Of a DNA stretch of 64,000 nt, positions 42,909-52,238 are shown one piece after another. Source of the stretch: CAWIVH01 sp963839475 (lineage in GTDB: Bacteria; Acidobacteriota; UBA6911); the NCBI GenBank assembly GCA_963839475.1, contig CAWIVH010000001.1, forward strand, positions 310,001 to 374,000. The letters run 5' to 3'. Numbering within the stretch: the first letter of the stretch is position 1; every line of letters begins with the position of its first letter. The notes under the pieces were generated by a model. The model made no database searches, had not been told where the DNA came from, and saw only the letters and a list, made by a program, of their open reading frames with translations. Both the position numbers and the translations under genes were made by a program.

Positions 42909-44642
42909 CTATTTGATCACCCCATCACTGCCTTTTCCTACCCGCGGCCCCAGGTTGTCTCGCGCCGGGGCATGGTCCAGGTCAGCCAGGCGCACCCCGA
43001 GTTCGTAACACAACACCGCGATGCGCGTCATTTTAGGAAAGTTGATTTTTTCGATGCTATCGGTATTGAAGTGGTAATCCGGATGAAGACCCGTCGTGAG
43101 GAAAACAACCGGGACCCCCTTTGCAGCATAGCTGTAGTGATCGCTGCGGAAATAGAGCTGCTCCGAATCCGAAGGATCGTTGTAGGCGAAATCGAGTTTG
43201 AGCGGTTGGGGAAGTTTCCTATTAACATTAAGTGTGAGGTTGTGAAGCTCGGTGCTGATTCTGTCTGAACCGATCAGATAGACTGTATCTCCCTCTTCAG
43301 CCTTGTCGTTCTGGTTTCGGCCGATCATATCCATGTTGATCTGGGCGACGATGCTTTCCATCGGCACGGTAGGATAGTCCGCAAAATACCTCGACCCGAA
43401 TAGCCCCTTTTCCTCACCCGTGTGCCAGACGAAGATCAGCGAACGTCGCGGCTTGGGGCCGCGGGCAAAAGCCTTTGCCAGCGCAAGAACCGTCACCGAT
43501 CCCGTGCCGTCATCGTCGGCTCCGTTCCAGATGCGATCATCCACGGCGCCTTCCTTCACCCGTCCGCGGGGCTCCGCGCGCCTCGGCGGATTACCCGGAG
43601 TCTGGATCACTTCCCCTTCCGAATAACCGACGTGATCGTAGTGGGCACCGAACGCAACATAGGTTTTCTTAAGCTGAGGATCCTTCCCTTCAACTATCCC
43701 GACGACATTCCGGGTGAATTGAGTCCGGACAACTCTGTATTCGACATCCAGGTTGAAGGTGATTTTGACATTTTTCAGCGCGAAACTGGGGAGCGTATCA
43801 CGATCGGCTGCTTTGGATTTCAACTGGGAATAGGGAACGTCCTGGCCGCCGAACAGAAATTCAAAAAACTCGTCCTGTGCGGTTGCAGAAGGCGGCAGGG
43901 GGACATCCAGACGCTGCACGGTCGTAAAATCTTCCTTCTCAATCGGGGGACCGAACATTCCGCCGCCTCGTGGCGGAGCAGCCGGGGCTGCGGCAGCGCC
44001 GCCACCGCCGCTGGGAGGACGGGCAAATGCCGGCCCTATCGCCGCAACCGCCCCATGCTGCTCGATGGCGGACCGACCGCGGCCAAAAAGTGTCCGCCGG
44101 TAGGTATTATCGAGAGCCTTCGGCCCGTTGGTCCCGATGAAAACGACCACTTTGCCCTTAACGTCTTTTCCGGCATAGTCGTTAATTTTGGCCATCGGGG
44201 CTTCCAACCCGTAACCGAGAAACTCAATCTGGTCGGAAGTGAAAGACCTCTTGCCGCCCATATTCACGGGCAGGCTGAACGCTTCACCGTTGTTGAAGGT
44301 TTTGCTCTGTCCATTAGCTTCCACCGTAATGGTCGCCTTGTTGGAGGCTTTGACCCCCAGCACCGGCACACGCTGGAAATAAGAACCCTTGTCGCCCCCG
44401 GGCCGCACACCCAACGCCTTCAGTTCGCCTGCGATATAGGCCGCCGACAAACCCAGCCCCTCGGTAAAAGTGTTCCGGCCCTCATATTCATCCGAGGAGA
44501 GCACCGAGAGCCACCCTTTCATGTCTTCAGCCCGAACGAGTTTTCCGCCCTTGCTTTTAGAGGCGGCGGGCAGTGAAAGCGGGTACGAGATCAGGATCAA
44601 TACCTGCATCAAAACGGCAATGGACTGGCGCAACCGGGGCAT
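42909..44642 (-). CDS. Exported M28-family zinc aminopeptidase-like protein
   Basis: From the ATG at 44642 (AAGGAG upstream) the protein has 577 residues and a signal peptide (IAVLMQVLILISYPLSLPAA). A PA-like insert (VKGKVVVFIGTNGPKALD) is followed by the M28 domain with the ligands HYDHVG, NGADDDGTGSV, HTGEEKGLFGS, NMDMIGRN and HSY/LHPDYH, the two-zinc site of M28 aminopeptidases. It would release amino acids or process peptides outside the cell. A five-residue upstream extension from 44657 lacks a better ribosome site. It is operon-linked to the VirJ-like gene. Confidence 0.9.
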   Translation of the reverse strand: MPRLRQSIAVLMQVLILISYPLSLPAASKSKGGKLVRAEDMKGWLSVLSSDEYEGRNTFTEGLGLSAAYIAGELKALGVRPGGDKGSYFQRVPVLGVKASNKATITVEANGQSKTFNNGEAFSLPVNMGGKRSFTSDQIEFLGYGLEAPMAKINDYAGKDVKGKVVVFIGTNGPKALDNTYRRTLFGRGRSAIEQHGAVAAIGPAFARPPSGGGGAAAAPAAPPRGGGMFGPPIEKEDFTTVQRLDVPLPPSATAQDEFFEFLFGGQDVPYSQLKSKAADRDTLPSFALKNVKITFNLDVEYRVVRTQFTRNVVGIVEGKDPQLKKTYVAFGAHYDHVGYSEGEVIQTPGNPPRRAEPRGRVKEGAVDDRIWNGADDDGTGSVTVLALAKAFARGPKPRRSLIFVWHTGEEKGLFGSRYFADYPTVPMESIVAQINMDMIGRNQNDKAEEGDTVYLIGSDRISTELHNLTLNVNRKLPQPLKLDFAYNDPSDSEQLYFRSDHYSYAAKGVPVVFLTTGLHPDYHFNTDSIEKINFPKMTRIAVLCYELGVRLADLDHAPARDNLGPRVGKGSDGVIK

Positions 44643-44798
44643 GAAAACTCCTTCCATTTTTCAACCAAACCTGGATCCGAACACTGAAGCATTTGCAGCA
44701 AAAGCTTAATAAGATAGGATACGTCATTCAATAGGGCCTGTTTTGAAATATTGGCGGAACCAGGAGGCTGGTTCACACCGAGGATAGGTTACTGGGAT

Positions 44799-46016
44799 AT
44801 GGTCGACTCATCGGACACCAGGGATATTGCGATCGTCGGGGGCGGGATAGTCGGGCTGGCAACCGCTCTGGCGCTGGCGGATCGATTCCCCCGGAAATCA
44901 ATCGTGGTCCTTGAAAAAGAGGCGGGGCTTGCATCGCACCAGACCGGGCACAACAGCGGTGTGATTCATGCCGGCATCTATTACAAGCCTGGGAGTTACA
45001 AAGCCAGGCTTTGTGTCGCAGGCGTCCGCAAGATGATCGCATTCTGCGAAGAAAATGGAGTCCCAGTCGAGCGGTGCGGAAAGCTGATTGTCGCGACCAG
45101 CGAGGCGGAACTGCCCCGGCTGCAGGCTTTGCTGGAAAGGGGTACCGCTAATGGAATCCCGGGGCTCCAACTCCTTTCCCCGGGCCAAGCCCACGAGATC
45201 GAGCCCTATGCTTCGGCGATGGAAGCCCTTTATTCTCCCGGCACCGCCATCGTCGACTATAAACGAGTGGCGGAGGCAATGGCTGTACGTCTCGAAAGCC
45301 GCGGGGTCTGCATTATCAAAGGAGCGAATCTCCAATCCGTGAAGCGGCAGGAAGGAATTCTCTATCTCGAAACCTCAGCCGGCCGCGTAGCCGCCCGCAA
45401 TCTGATCAGCTGTGCGGGACTGCATTCGGACCGCGTCGCCCGGATGGCCGGGGTTGAGCCCGGGGTAAGGATCATTCCCTTTCGCGGCGAGTATTACAAT
45501 CTTCGAAAAGATTGCACACTAGTGCGCGGCTTGATCTACCCGGTCCCGGATCCTCAATTCCCGTTTCTGGGAGTGCACTTTACCAAAAGGATCGAAGGGT
45601 CGTATGAAGCCGGGCCCAATGCCGTTCTGGCTTTCGCACGCGAAGGATATCGCAAAACGGATTTCAGTTCCGGAGATATCCTGGGGATGCTCGGATATGT
45701 CGGCTTTTGGACCATGGCGCGTCGCTATTGGCGGACCGGATTTTATGAATATTATCGGTCACTCAGCCGCCGCGCATTCCTCCGCGCCCTGCAAAAGCTG
45801 GTGCCGGCACTTGAGGACCGGCATCTGGAGCTCGGGGGATCGGGTGTGCGTGCCCAGGCGGTAAAGACCGATGGAACCATGGTGGATGATTTCCTGATCC
45901 TCGAATCCGAAGGGCAGATTCATGTGATCAATGCCCCCTCTCCCGCCGCCACAGCCTCCCTGGCCATCGGCGAGCACATCGCCGCCCTGGCTGAAAAATC
46001 ATTCTCGCTTACCTAA
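44799..46016 (+). CDS. lhgO: L-2-hydroxyglutarate oxidase (LhgO-like FAD enzyme)
   Basis: From the ATG at 44799 the protein has 405 residues. It has a dinucleotide-binding GxGxxG motif (IAIVGGGIVGLATALALADR), the LhgO hallmark ASHQTGHNSGVIHAGIYYKP, and the C-terminal segment GIRAQA-like SGVRAQAVKTDGTMVDDF. LhgO oxidises L-2-hydroxyglutarate to 2-oxoglutarate, passing electrons to the quinone pool. A frame from 44751 adds 16 residues. The next gene, convergent, encodes a 2-hydroxyacyl-CoA dehydratase activase, suggesting a shared 2-hydroxyglutarate theme (inference). Confidence 0.9.
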   Translation: MVDSSDTRDIAIVGGGIVGLATALALADRFPRKSIVVLEKEAGLASHQTGHNSGVIHAGIYYKPGSYKARLCVAGVRKMIAFCEENGVPVERCGKLIVATSEAELPRLQALLERGTANGIPGLQLLSPGQAHEIEPYASAMEALYSPGTAIVDYKRVAEAMAVRLESRGVCIIKGANLQSVKRQEGILYLETSAGRVAARNLISCAGLHSDRVARMAGVEPGVRIIPFRGEYYNLRKDCTLVRGLIYPVPDPQFPFLGVHFTKRIEGSYEAGPNAVLAFAREGYRKTDFSSGDILGMLGYVGFWTMARRYWRTGFYEYYRSLSRRAFLRALQKLVPALEDRHLELGGSGVRAQAVKTDGTMVDDFLILESEGQIHVINAPSPAATASLAIGEHIAALAEKSFSLT

Positions 46017-46063
46017 AGCAGCAGGCGCCGGCATCCTTTTTTGAACAATGTTTGAGAGATCCT

Positions 46064-49000
46064 TTATGTTTTCGAGCCGAACCGCGCGCGTGTTTGAAAC
46101 ATGAAAGCGGCCAGCCTGGTCTCGTTGTTGGTATCTTCCTGGCCGTCGAACGTCAGGTTCAGCCATGGGAGATTCGGGTGATCCAGGCGCAAGCGTTTTG
46201 AGATTGCGGTCACGATTGTTCCCGGCAGGCACGTGAAGGGGAAGATGTTAACCGCCCCATGTAGGTTTCCGGCAGAAGCCCTGGCTACGGGAGATCCTAT
46301 GCACAGAATGCTTTCCCCGCCGACATTCTCTTTCAAGTAAGGCCGAGCTGCGCGCAAGATTTCTCCAGTATCCGGTTCGTTTCTGCCCTGCAGGAGCGAG
46401 TGAAATGGAGCCTCCAGCGATTTCCTCATCACTCTTATCAGAGCGCCCTCGAACAGTCCTCGCACTGCCTTCTTAGCCTGAAGGGAGGTCAGCGATTTCC
46501 GTGTATAGCTGGCGCGGACATATTCGAACCACTCCATCACGGATGCCGGCACTACCTCACCTCCGAGGTCTTCGATCCTGTTGGCTATCCATCCGTTGGC
46601 ATAGGGATCGTTGCGGATATAAATCTCCCCGAATAAAAGGACCCTCGGTTTTGGGGCCGAATTTTGCAGTAGTCTGGAGAAGGACCTTGCAGCCGCGGAA
46701 AGGATGGGCAACACACTGCGCCGCCTCATCAATGACTCCTCGAGGCTGGATAACGCTTCCTCATAAACCGAGTCGGTGTTTTCTTTACTCGCAGCATACG
46801 GCCTGACTCGGCATAACGCCCTGCGGAGAAGGTCTGAACAAATCAGGGATTTTCTCAGCGCGAGCTGGAAGGAAAACGAAGACAGACCCAGGACGGAAGA
46901 GTAGGAATCGCTTGAGGACGAAGTCAGAATGGGCACTTCCGAATATCCTTGTTTGTCAAGGACTAGCCTATGGAACGCACAGTACTGGCCGAACCGGCAT
47001 GGACCGGAGGCCGTTCCCATGAAAAATGCGTTTTTGTGCGGTTCCGAGTGCCGAAGAATCTTCAGCATGTTCCCCGATGTGATAATGGCCGGATAACATT
47101 CTTTTCCCGAAGTCACTCCTCGCCCCAACGAAACAGACTCGGCGTCGGTGGCCGGCATGGGCCTTGCGTCCATGCCTCTTCCTCGCACAGCCGCGGCAAT
47201 CAGGCGAGCACCGTCTCCCATTCCGGGGATCCAGACGGTCCTGCCCGCGAGGGTCCCGTTTTCCCTCCAAAAACTCGGGCGCGCCCTGGAGGCGGGAGAT
47301 GTCTTATCCGCACCCAGGGTATCAAGGAACGCTTCGCACCGGGTAATCATGCCCGCGCCGGCAGAATGTTCATCGGTTTCAATGGTGAGGAAAGGCTTCT
47401 CACCCATGATCTCGGTAAAAAAATGATGAATGAAGGAGTCGGGGCCGCAGCCGAAGTTGGTCAGGTATGCGGCATGCAGTCGGTTGTCTTCGTGGACCGC
47501 GAGCGCCGCGGCGAGTATCTTCTGGCCACAGTGCCAATACATGTTCGCGTGCAACTCCGCCGCCCTCTCTAGCGGCAGATCCAGGAAATCGGCGGGGATG
47601 ACGGTCATCCCCAGGCGGGAAAGATAGCGTGAGAGTCCTCCGCCGGAGGCGGAGTCGCACCCGTTGTAAGGCCTGCTGACAACGACGATGGCCCTCCCGG
47701 ATTCACCAAGGGAGGACAGCATCTCCTTTCCGGCCCGGCGCAGGCTCCGCTCAAAATCTTTCAGCGCCGTCATGGCGGTCTTGCAGGCTCTCACCGCAGT
47801 CTTGTGCTCCGCACCAAGCTGTTTTCCCAGTTTGATCAGGTGAGGTATCCAGCTCCATTCTCCGCTTGAGAAGTCAAGGACTGGAGTCAGCACCGGCTTT
47901 TCAATTGGGGACGGGTTTAGCCCGGCGTCGAGAATGTAAGGTGACCCTGCCATGTAGGGGCAGTTCTGAGAATCGGTAAAGCCCGCATGCGGGAAGGGCT
48001 TGAGAATCGAGGGAAGGAACACGTAATCGGGAGCTTGATTTTCACAAAGGTCGAGGACGTGCCCGAGGGCCAGCTTGATCGGAAAGCATGTTTCAGCCGG
48101 CGTGCATTCAAGACCCTTACGAATGGTACTCGAACTCGATGCGGAGGAGAGGACAATATCGAACCCGAGGTCTTCGAAGAAGCGCCTGAAAAACGGGAAA
48201 AACTCCCAAAACCATAGAGCTCTGGGTATGCCTATTCTTTTCCGGCCGGAGTCGTGCGGAGGCGGAATCCAGCCCTCCAACAGCAACCTTTCGCGGACGA
48301 GGAATCCATCGATTCCGCCTTTAGCGGGCCCCGGGCCCTCGAAACGCTCGCATCTGCCGCCACTGCACGCTTTTTGTCCGTGCTCAAAAACCACCTGATG
48401 GACTTCGCAGGAATTGCTGCATTTGCCACATGTGAAGGTCCTTGAGCCATAGGTTGATTCCGTCAGGCCAAAACCCTTGAAGGCAGATGGGCCGTCTTTT
48501 TTTGCTTCCCGTGCTAGAAGGGCAGCGCCTATGGCGCCGGTAACATCGTGATGAGGTGGGACGACCACATCCCTTCCCAAGACAGACCGGAAGGCCGCGA
48601 CAACCCCAGCGTTGTGAGCCGTGCCGCCCTGGAACAGGATTCTTGAGCCGATGCGCCTATCCCCCACAACTTTGTGCAAATAGTTATGTACGATGGAATA
48701 ACACAGGCCCCCGGCGATATTATCTGTAGAGGTACCCAGGGTTTGCTGCGACACCACGTCGCCCTCCATGAAGACCGTGCAGCGTTCCCCGAGAGACGAT
48801 GGAAACGGCGCTTGCAGGGCGACCGATCCGAAGTCGCGGATGTCCAATCCCAGCCGTATAGCCTGTTCCTCGAGAAATGAGCCTGTTCCTGCAGCACAGA
48901 CCCTGTTCATGTCGAATTCGACAACACGGCCATTTTTAATGGAAATGTATTTGGAGTCCTGGCCGCCTATCTCGAATACCGTGTCCACCCCGGGATCTGC

Positions 49001-50203
49001 CGCAACCGCGGCCGTGGCTTGCGCCGTTATTTCATTGCTGACGGTGTCAGCTCCGATGAATTCGGCGGTGAGGCGCCGCCCCGAACCCGTAGTGCCCGCT
49101 GCGAGTACTTTCCTGTCCCGTCCCAGTTTCTGAGCCATCCCGGCAAGGCCCCTTTTTACAGCTTCGAGGGGCATCCCAGCTGTAGGCAGATACTCTCGGG
49201 CAACAAGGTTCCCTTTCCGGTCCAGCGCGACAACATTTGTGCTGACAGATCCAACATCAATTCCCAGGTACACTGGCTCTTCCGGAGGGCAGTTGGTCAT
49301 ATCGAAGACACTCGCTGTCTGGGCGCAGGCGCCCAAAGGTTCGCAACGTCTACCCTTGGTGGGCCTGTGTGCAAGTTCATCCATTTTCTCCAGGAAATGC
49401 CTGTCAAGTGAGGCCAGTTGGCCGTCGCCGGAGACCAGGACAGCGCCTGCTGCCGTGAGCGAGTGAAAGTGAGGAGGGACCATAATGGGAATCGCCGGGT
49501 CGGCCAAAACCTGACCCAAAGCGCGTAATACTCCTTCATTGGCAGCTACGCCCCCTACGAAACCAATAGGCGCGACAAACTCCCTGCCTCCGGCAACGGC
49601 GCTCTTGAAATTGCGCGCCACTGCCATAGAAAGGCCGGCCGCTATATCTTCCGGCGGGATACCGACTTGCTGGAGATGTATCATGTCTGATTTTGCAAAT
49701 ACGCTGCACCTTCCGGCGACGCGAGGCACACAATTACAGGCGAGGGCCAATCTGCCAAACTCGGCGATATCCAGGCCCAAGCGTGAAGCCTGCTGATCCA
49801 AAAACGATCCGGTTCCGGCGGCACAACTCGAGTTCATTGAGAAATCGTCGAAAACCGGATGAGGATTCGAAGTGTGAAACTGCAATAACTTGGAATCTTG
49901 CCCCCCCATTTCTATGACTGAACGAAATTCGGGATGGAAACGGATTATCGATGCGGCGAGAGCTACGGTCTCGGGGACCGGTTTTTTCCCGGCAGCCAAG
50001 GCCGCAAGTTTCGATGCGGAGCCGGTGAATGCAGCCTGCATGCCCTCCCAGTTTTCGATGGTACTCAGCAAACGAACAACGGTTTCGATCGGTTTCCCGA
50101 AATGGCGCGCGTAGAGGGTTTGTTCGATGGTCCCGTCGCACACAATGGCGACCTTGGTACTCACCGAACCCATATCAATGCCGAGTCTTACAGGCGGCAT
50201 CAT
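46064..50203 (-). CDS. Giant 2-hydroxyacyl-CoA dehydratase activase-related protein (two BadF/HgdC ATPase domains + DUF2229 region)
   Basis: A 1379-residue protein. Two ASKHA ATPase domains of the BadF/HgdC type lie at about 1-290 (RLGIDMGSVSTKVAIV; SSCAAGTGSFLDQQASRLGL) and 310-600 (LGIDVGSVSTNVVALD; RVCAAGTGSFLEEQAIRLGL), each with the CAAGTGSF cluster-binding cysteine. A DUF2229 region follows (RIGIPRALWFWEFFPFFRRF), then a C-terminal region related to dehydratase components (FFMGTASGPCRFGQYCAFHR). Such proteins drive ATP-dependent electron transfer to radical dehydratases. No separate dehydratase genes are nearby. Lone gene, oxygen-sensitive chemistry suggests anaerobic or microaerobic life. 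Confidence 0.9.
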   Translation of the reverse strand: MMPPVRLGIDMGSVSTKVAIVCDGTIEQTLYARHFGKPIETVVRLLSTIENWEGMQAAFTGSASKLAALAAGKKPVPETVALAASIIRFHPEFRSVIEMGGQDSKLLQFHTSNPHPVFDDFSMNSSCAAGTGSFLDQQASRLGLDIAEFGRLALACNCVPRVAGRCSVFAKSDMIHLQQVGIPPEDIAAGLSMAVARNFKSAVAGGREFVAPIGFVGGVAANEGVLRALGQVLADPAIPIMVPPHFHSLTAAGAVLVSGDGQLASLDRHFLEKMDELAHRPTKGRRCEPLGACAQTASVFDMTNCPPEEPVYLGIDVGSVSTNVVALDRKGNLVAREYLPTAGMPLEAVKRGLAGMAQKLGRDRKVLAAGTTGSGRRLTAEFIGADTVSNEITAQATAAVAADPGVDTVFEIGGQDSKYISIKNGRVVEFDMNRVCAAGTGSFLEEQAIRLGLDIRDFGSVALQAPFPSSLGERCTVFMEGDVVSQQTLGTSTDNIAGGLCYSIVHNYLHKVVGDRRIGSRILFQGGTAHNAGVVAAFRSVLGRDVVVPPHHDVTGAIGAALLAREAKKDGPSAFKGFGLTESTYGSRTFTCGKCSNSCEVHQVVFEHGQKACSGGRCERFEGPGPAKGGIDGFLVRERLLLEGWIPPPHDSGRKRIGIPRALWFWEFFPFFRRFFEDLGFDIVLSSASSSSTIRKGLECTPAETCFPIKLALGHVLDLCENQAPDYVFLPSILKPFPHAGFTDSQNCPYMAGSPYILDAGLNPSPIEKPVLTPVLDFSSGEWSWIPHLIKLGKQLGAEHKTAVRACKTAMTALKDFERSLRRAGKEMLSSLGESGRAIVVVSRPYNGCDSASGGGLSRYLSRLGMTVIPADFLDLPLERAAELHANMYWHCGQKILAAALAVHEDNRLHAAYLTNFGCGPDSFIHHFFTEIMGEKPFLTIETDEHSAGAGMITRCEAFLDTLGADKTSPASRARPSFWRENGTLAGRTVWIPGMGDGARLIAAAVRGRGMDARPMPATDAESVSLGRGVTSGKECYPAIITSGNMLKILRHSEPHKNAFFMGTASGPCRFGQYCAFHRLVLDKQGYSEVPILTSSSSDSYSSVLGLSSFSFQLALRKSLICSDLLRRALCRVRPYAASKENTDSVYEEALSSLEESLMRRRSVLPILSAAARSFSRLLQNSAPKPRVLLFGEIYIRNDPYANGWIANRIEDLGGEVVPASVMEWFEYVRASYTRKSLTSLQAKKAVRGLFEGALIRVMRKSLEAPFHSLLQGRNEPDTGEILRAARPYLKENVGGESILCIGSPVARASAGNLHGAVNIFPFTCLPGTIVTAISKRLRLDHPNLPWLNLTFDGQEDTNNETRLAAFMFQTRARFGSKT

Positions 50204-50331
50204 CCCTCCGGGACATCAAATGTCCAGGCTCAAGCGACTCGCACGCCCGGACCACTTTGCCTAAACAGTCCTTTCCTCGCATCTGAGCCGCAACTCCTCT
50301 GTGATGACGGGACTCCAGCGACAAGCCTGAT

Positions 50332-51159
50332 TCATGGCCCGGTCGAAACCGTGCGAGAGCTTTGGCTGCCGTGCCGGATTGCCAAAAACCAGATCGTGCT
50401 CAGAATAAACAGCCCCATGAGAATGGGATGATTGACATTGATCGTAAGGAATCCAAAGGTTCCGATAATTTGGGCAGGATCATAATATCGGAATTGATCC
50501 ACGATGAGCCTCTCAAGCGGGTAATACATAAAAACCAGGCAGAAGGAATAGCCAGGGAAGCGATGGCGGCGACCCAGCCAGAGCACCAGGGCATATCCGG
50601 CGAATCCCATGGCTGCAGCCATTAGCTGGGTGGGAAAGAGGGGAATGCCGGGGAAATGTTGTCCTGCGTCTCCGGTCTTGGGGAAGACTATCGCAAACAG
50701 GCTCTCTGACGGCAGGCCATAGCAGCAGCCGCTCAGGAAGCACCCACCGAGCCGCTGAATCCCCGATCCCAGGAGAAATGCCGGGGCCAACACATCGCCT
50801 ACCGCCCAAAAATCCAACCGTTTCATCCGGGCATAAATCAGCGAAGCAAGAAACGCCAGAACAACACCGCCCATCATGGAAAGGCCGGAGCAGCCAATCG
50901 CGCCCCCTTTTCCCCCAAAGAAAAGTCTTTCCCAGTGTCCCCCGTATTTATCCAAATGAAAGAGCACATACCAGATCCGGCTGCCGGCCAGAGCTGCGAC
51001 CACAATTATCAAGGCCAGGTCATTGACCACCGCGGGATCCACACCATACCCCGGCGCCCGTTTCCGGCTAACGGCAACCCCAGCCAGGATGCTAACGAGG
51101 AAGGCCGCGCCCCAGCTATAAATGGCAAAATTCCCTATCCAAAAAAGTATTGGATGCAT
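50332..51159 (-). CDS. lgt: Prolipoprotein diacylglyceryl transferase (Lgt) family protein
   Basis: A 275-residue polytopic membrane protein with at least six hydrophobic segments beginning MHPILFWIGNFAIYSWGAAF, and the Lgt-like stretches AGSRIWYVLFHLDKY, SGLSMMGGVVLAF and GSGIQRLGGCFLSGCCYGLP, with YPLERLIVDQFRYYD near the end. Lgt transfers diacylglycerol to the lipobox cysteine. Where E. coli has the HGG motif containing essential His103, this reads MGG, so activity should be tested. It lies 222 nt downstream of the cassette-A lipoprotein gene, same strand. Confidence 0.8.
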   Translation of the reverse strand: MHPILFWIGNFAIYSWGAAFLVSILAGVAVSRKRAPGYGVDPAVVNDLALIIVVAALAGSRIWYVLFHLDKYGGHWERLFFGGKGGAIGCSGLSMMGGVVLAFLASLIYARMKRLDFWAVGDVLAPAFLLGSGIQRLGGCFLSGCCYGLPSESLFAIVFPKTGDAGQHFPGIPLFPTQLMAAAMGFAGYALVLWLGRRHRFPGYSFCLVFMYYPLERLIVDQFRYYDPAQIIGTFGFLTINVNHPILMGLFILSTIWFLAIRHGSQSSRTVSTGP

Positions 51160-51381
51160 GGACTGGTCCTGCTACCCGCGCCGTAATTCCTCAACCAAAT
51201 GACCGATCTCCTGTAGAGCCGGTCGAGCAGTTCCCCGTTATCCGCGCGGCTCCTCGCACGCCTGTTTGAGATGATTTCGGGCAGCCGATCTAGAGTCTGT
51301 CGCTTCCACTGCGTGATTCGAAAAGGAAAGGTCCAGTGCGAATTATCTCCAGATTTAAGCGCCGGGTCTCGCCTGAAGAAT

Positions 51382-52215
51382 CTACCAGCCCGACGCAGAT
51401 AAGCGCCTTCCCGCCCTGAGCGTCGCATTCTTACTGGTCGCGATCACCGATATGCCCCAATGGCAATAGAAACCATTGTGCATGGTGACGATGGAGAAAT
51501 CAGACGTGACCGCCTGAGTCAACGTAATCGTCACCTTTCGACCATCCTGAGCGGAATAACTGAAACTAGGAGCCGGCATATCATGTATAGGGCCGTTGCT
51601 CGTTCCCCAACCGCGGGAAGTGCAGACCGCCTGGAAATCGTAAGGATCCGGTGACGGATCGTTTGTCACGGACGCTGTAAAAGTCTCATAGAGACGATAA
51701 CGAAGGGGACCCCATTCGGTCGTGGCGTCGCCGATCTGCAAGTCCGGCATGGATATCCTGAGAGTGAGTTTGCCCCCGGCTTGCTTTTGAGATCCATCCT
51801 TTTCAGGAGGCAGCCAGGCGGTTACGTTGAGCCATTTATCAAGTAGCCAACTGGTTGCTCCTTCCCCCCGGTTGTTGGGGGTCGAATTATCCATCGCCAG
51901 CGTGATGGTTGCCGTGCTTGTATTGGAGGTTGGACTGATATCCATTGCCTGTAAGTTGGCAGTCCCTTTTCCCTCCGCGATGCTCCAGTTTTCCCCAACG
52001 GCAGCCACATTGTTGAGCATTAGCGTTGCGGAGGCCGTTCTGGTTTCTCCTCTCTTCAGCGCGATCGTACTCGGTGATAAGGAGATAAAGGCAGCCGGAG
52101 GAGGCGGCGGTTGGTTTTCCGGATCCTCCTCGCACCCTGCGATCACTAACATCAGGAGCGCCAAAAGGAATAGGGCCGGTGTCTTACCTGCGAGACCATG
52201 GATTTTATGTCGCAT
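51382..52215 (-). CDS. Surface lipoprotein of cassette A
   Basis: From the ATG at 52215 (AAAGGATC upstream) the protein has 277 residues, with a lipoprotein signal (TPALFLLALLMLVIAGCEED; lipobox VIAGC, acidic +2/+3). After a proline linker (NQPPPPPAAF) come two beta-sandwich-like halves (ISLSPSTIALKRGETRTASA; MPDLQIGDATTEWGPLRYRL). It shares architecture, and weak motif similarity (LSPSTIALKRGE / LTPGEIGLFPGD), with the lipoprotein at 60893-61675. It directly follows and overlaps (52239 vs 52215 region) the large exported gene and precedes lgt. Confidence 0.75.
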   Translation of the reverse strand: MRHKIHGLAGKTPALFLLALLMLVIAGCEEDPENQPPPPPAAFISLSPSTIALKRGETRTASATLMLNNVAAVGENWSIAEGKGTANLQAMDISPTSNTSTATITLAMDNSTPNNRGEGATSWLLDKWLNVTAWLPPEKDGSQKQAGGKLTLRISMPDLQIGDATTEWGPLRYRLYETFTASVTNDPSPDPYDFQAVCTSRGWGTSNGPIHDMPAPSFSYSAQDGRKVTITLTQAVTSDFSIVTMHNGFYCHWGISVIATSKNATLRAGRRLSASGW

Positions 52216-52238
52216 CGGATCCTTTCGGATGGTTCGAG

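Noticed and set aside
43422..44576. 384-codon plus-strand open frame
   Set aside because: Antisense to the M28 peptidase with complete zinc-binding motifs.
51135..51428. 97-codon minus-strand frame between lgt and the lipoprotein gene
   Set aside because: Arginine-rich translation with no homology pattern; overlaps the starts and ends of real genes.
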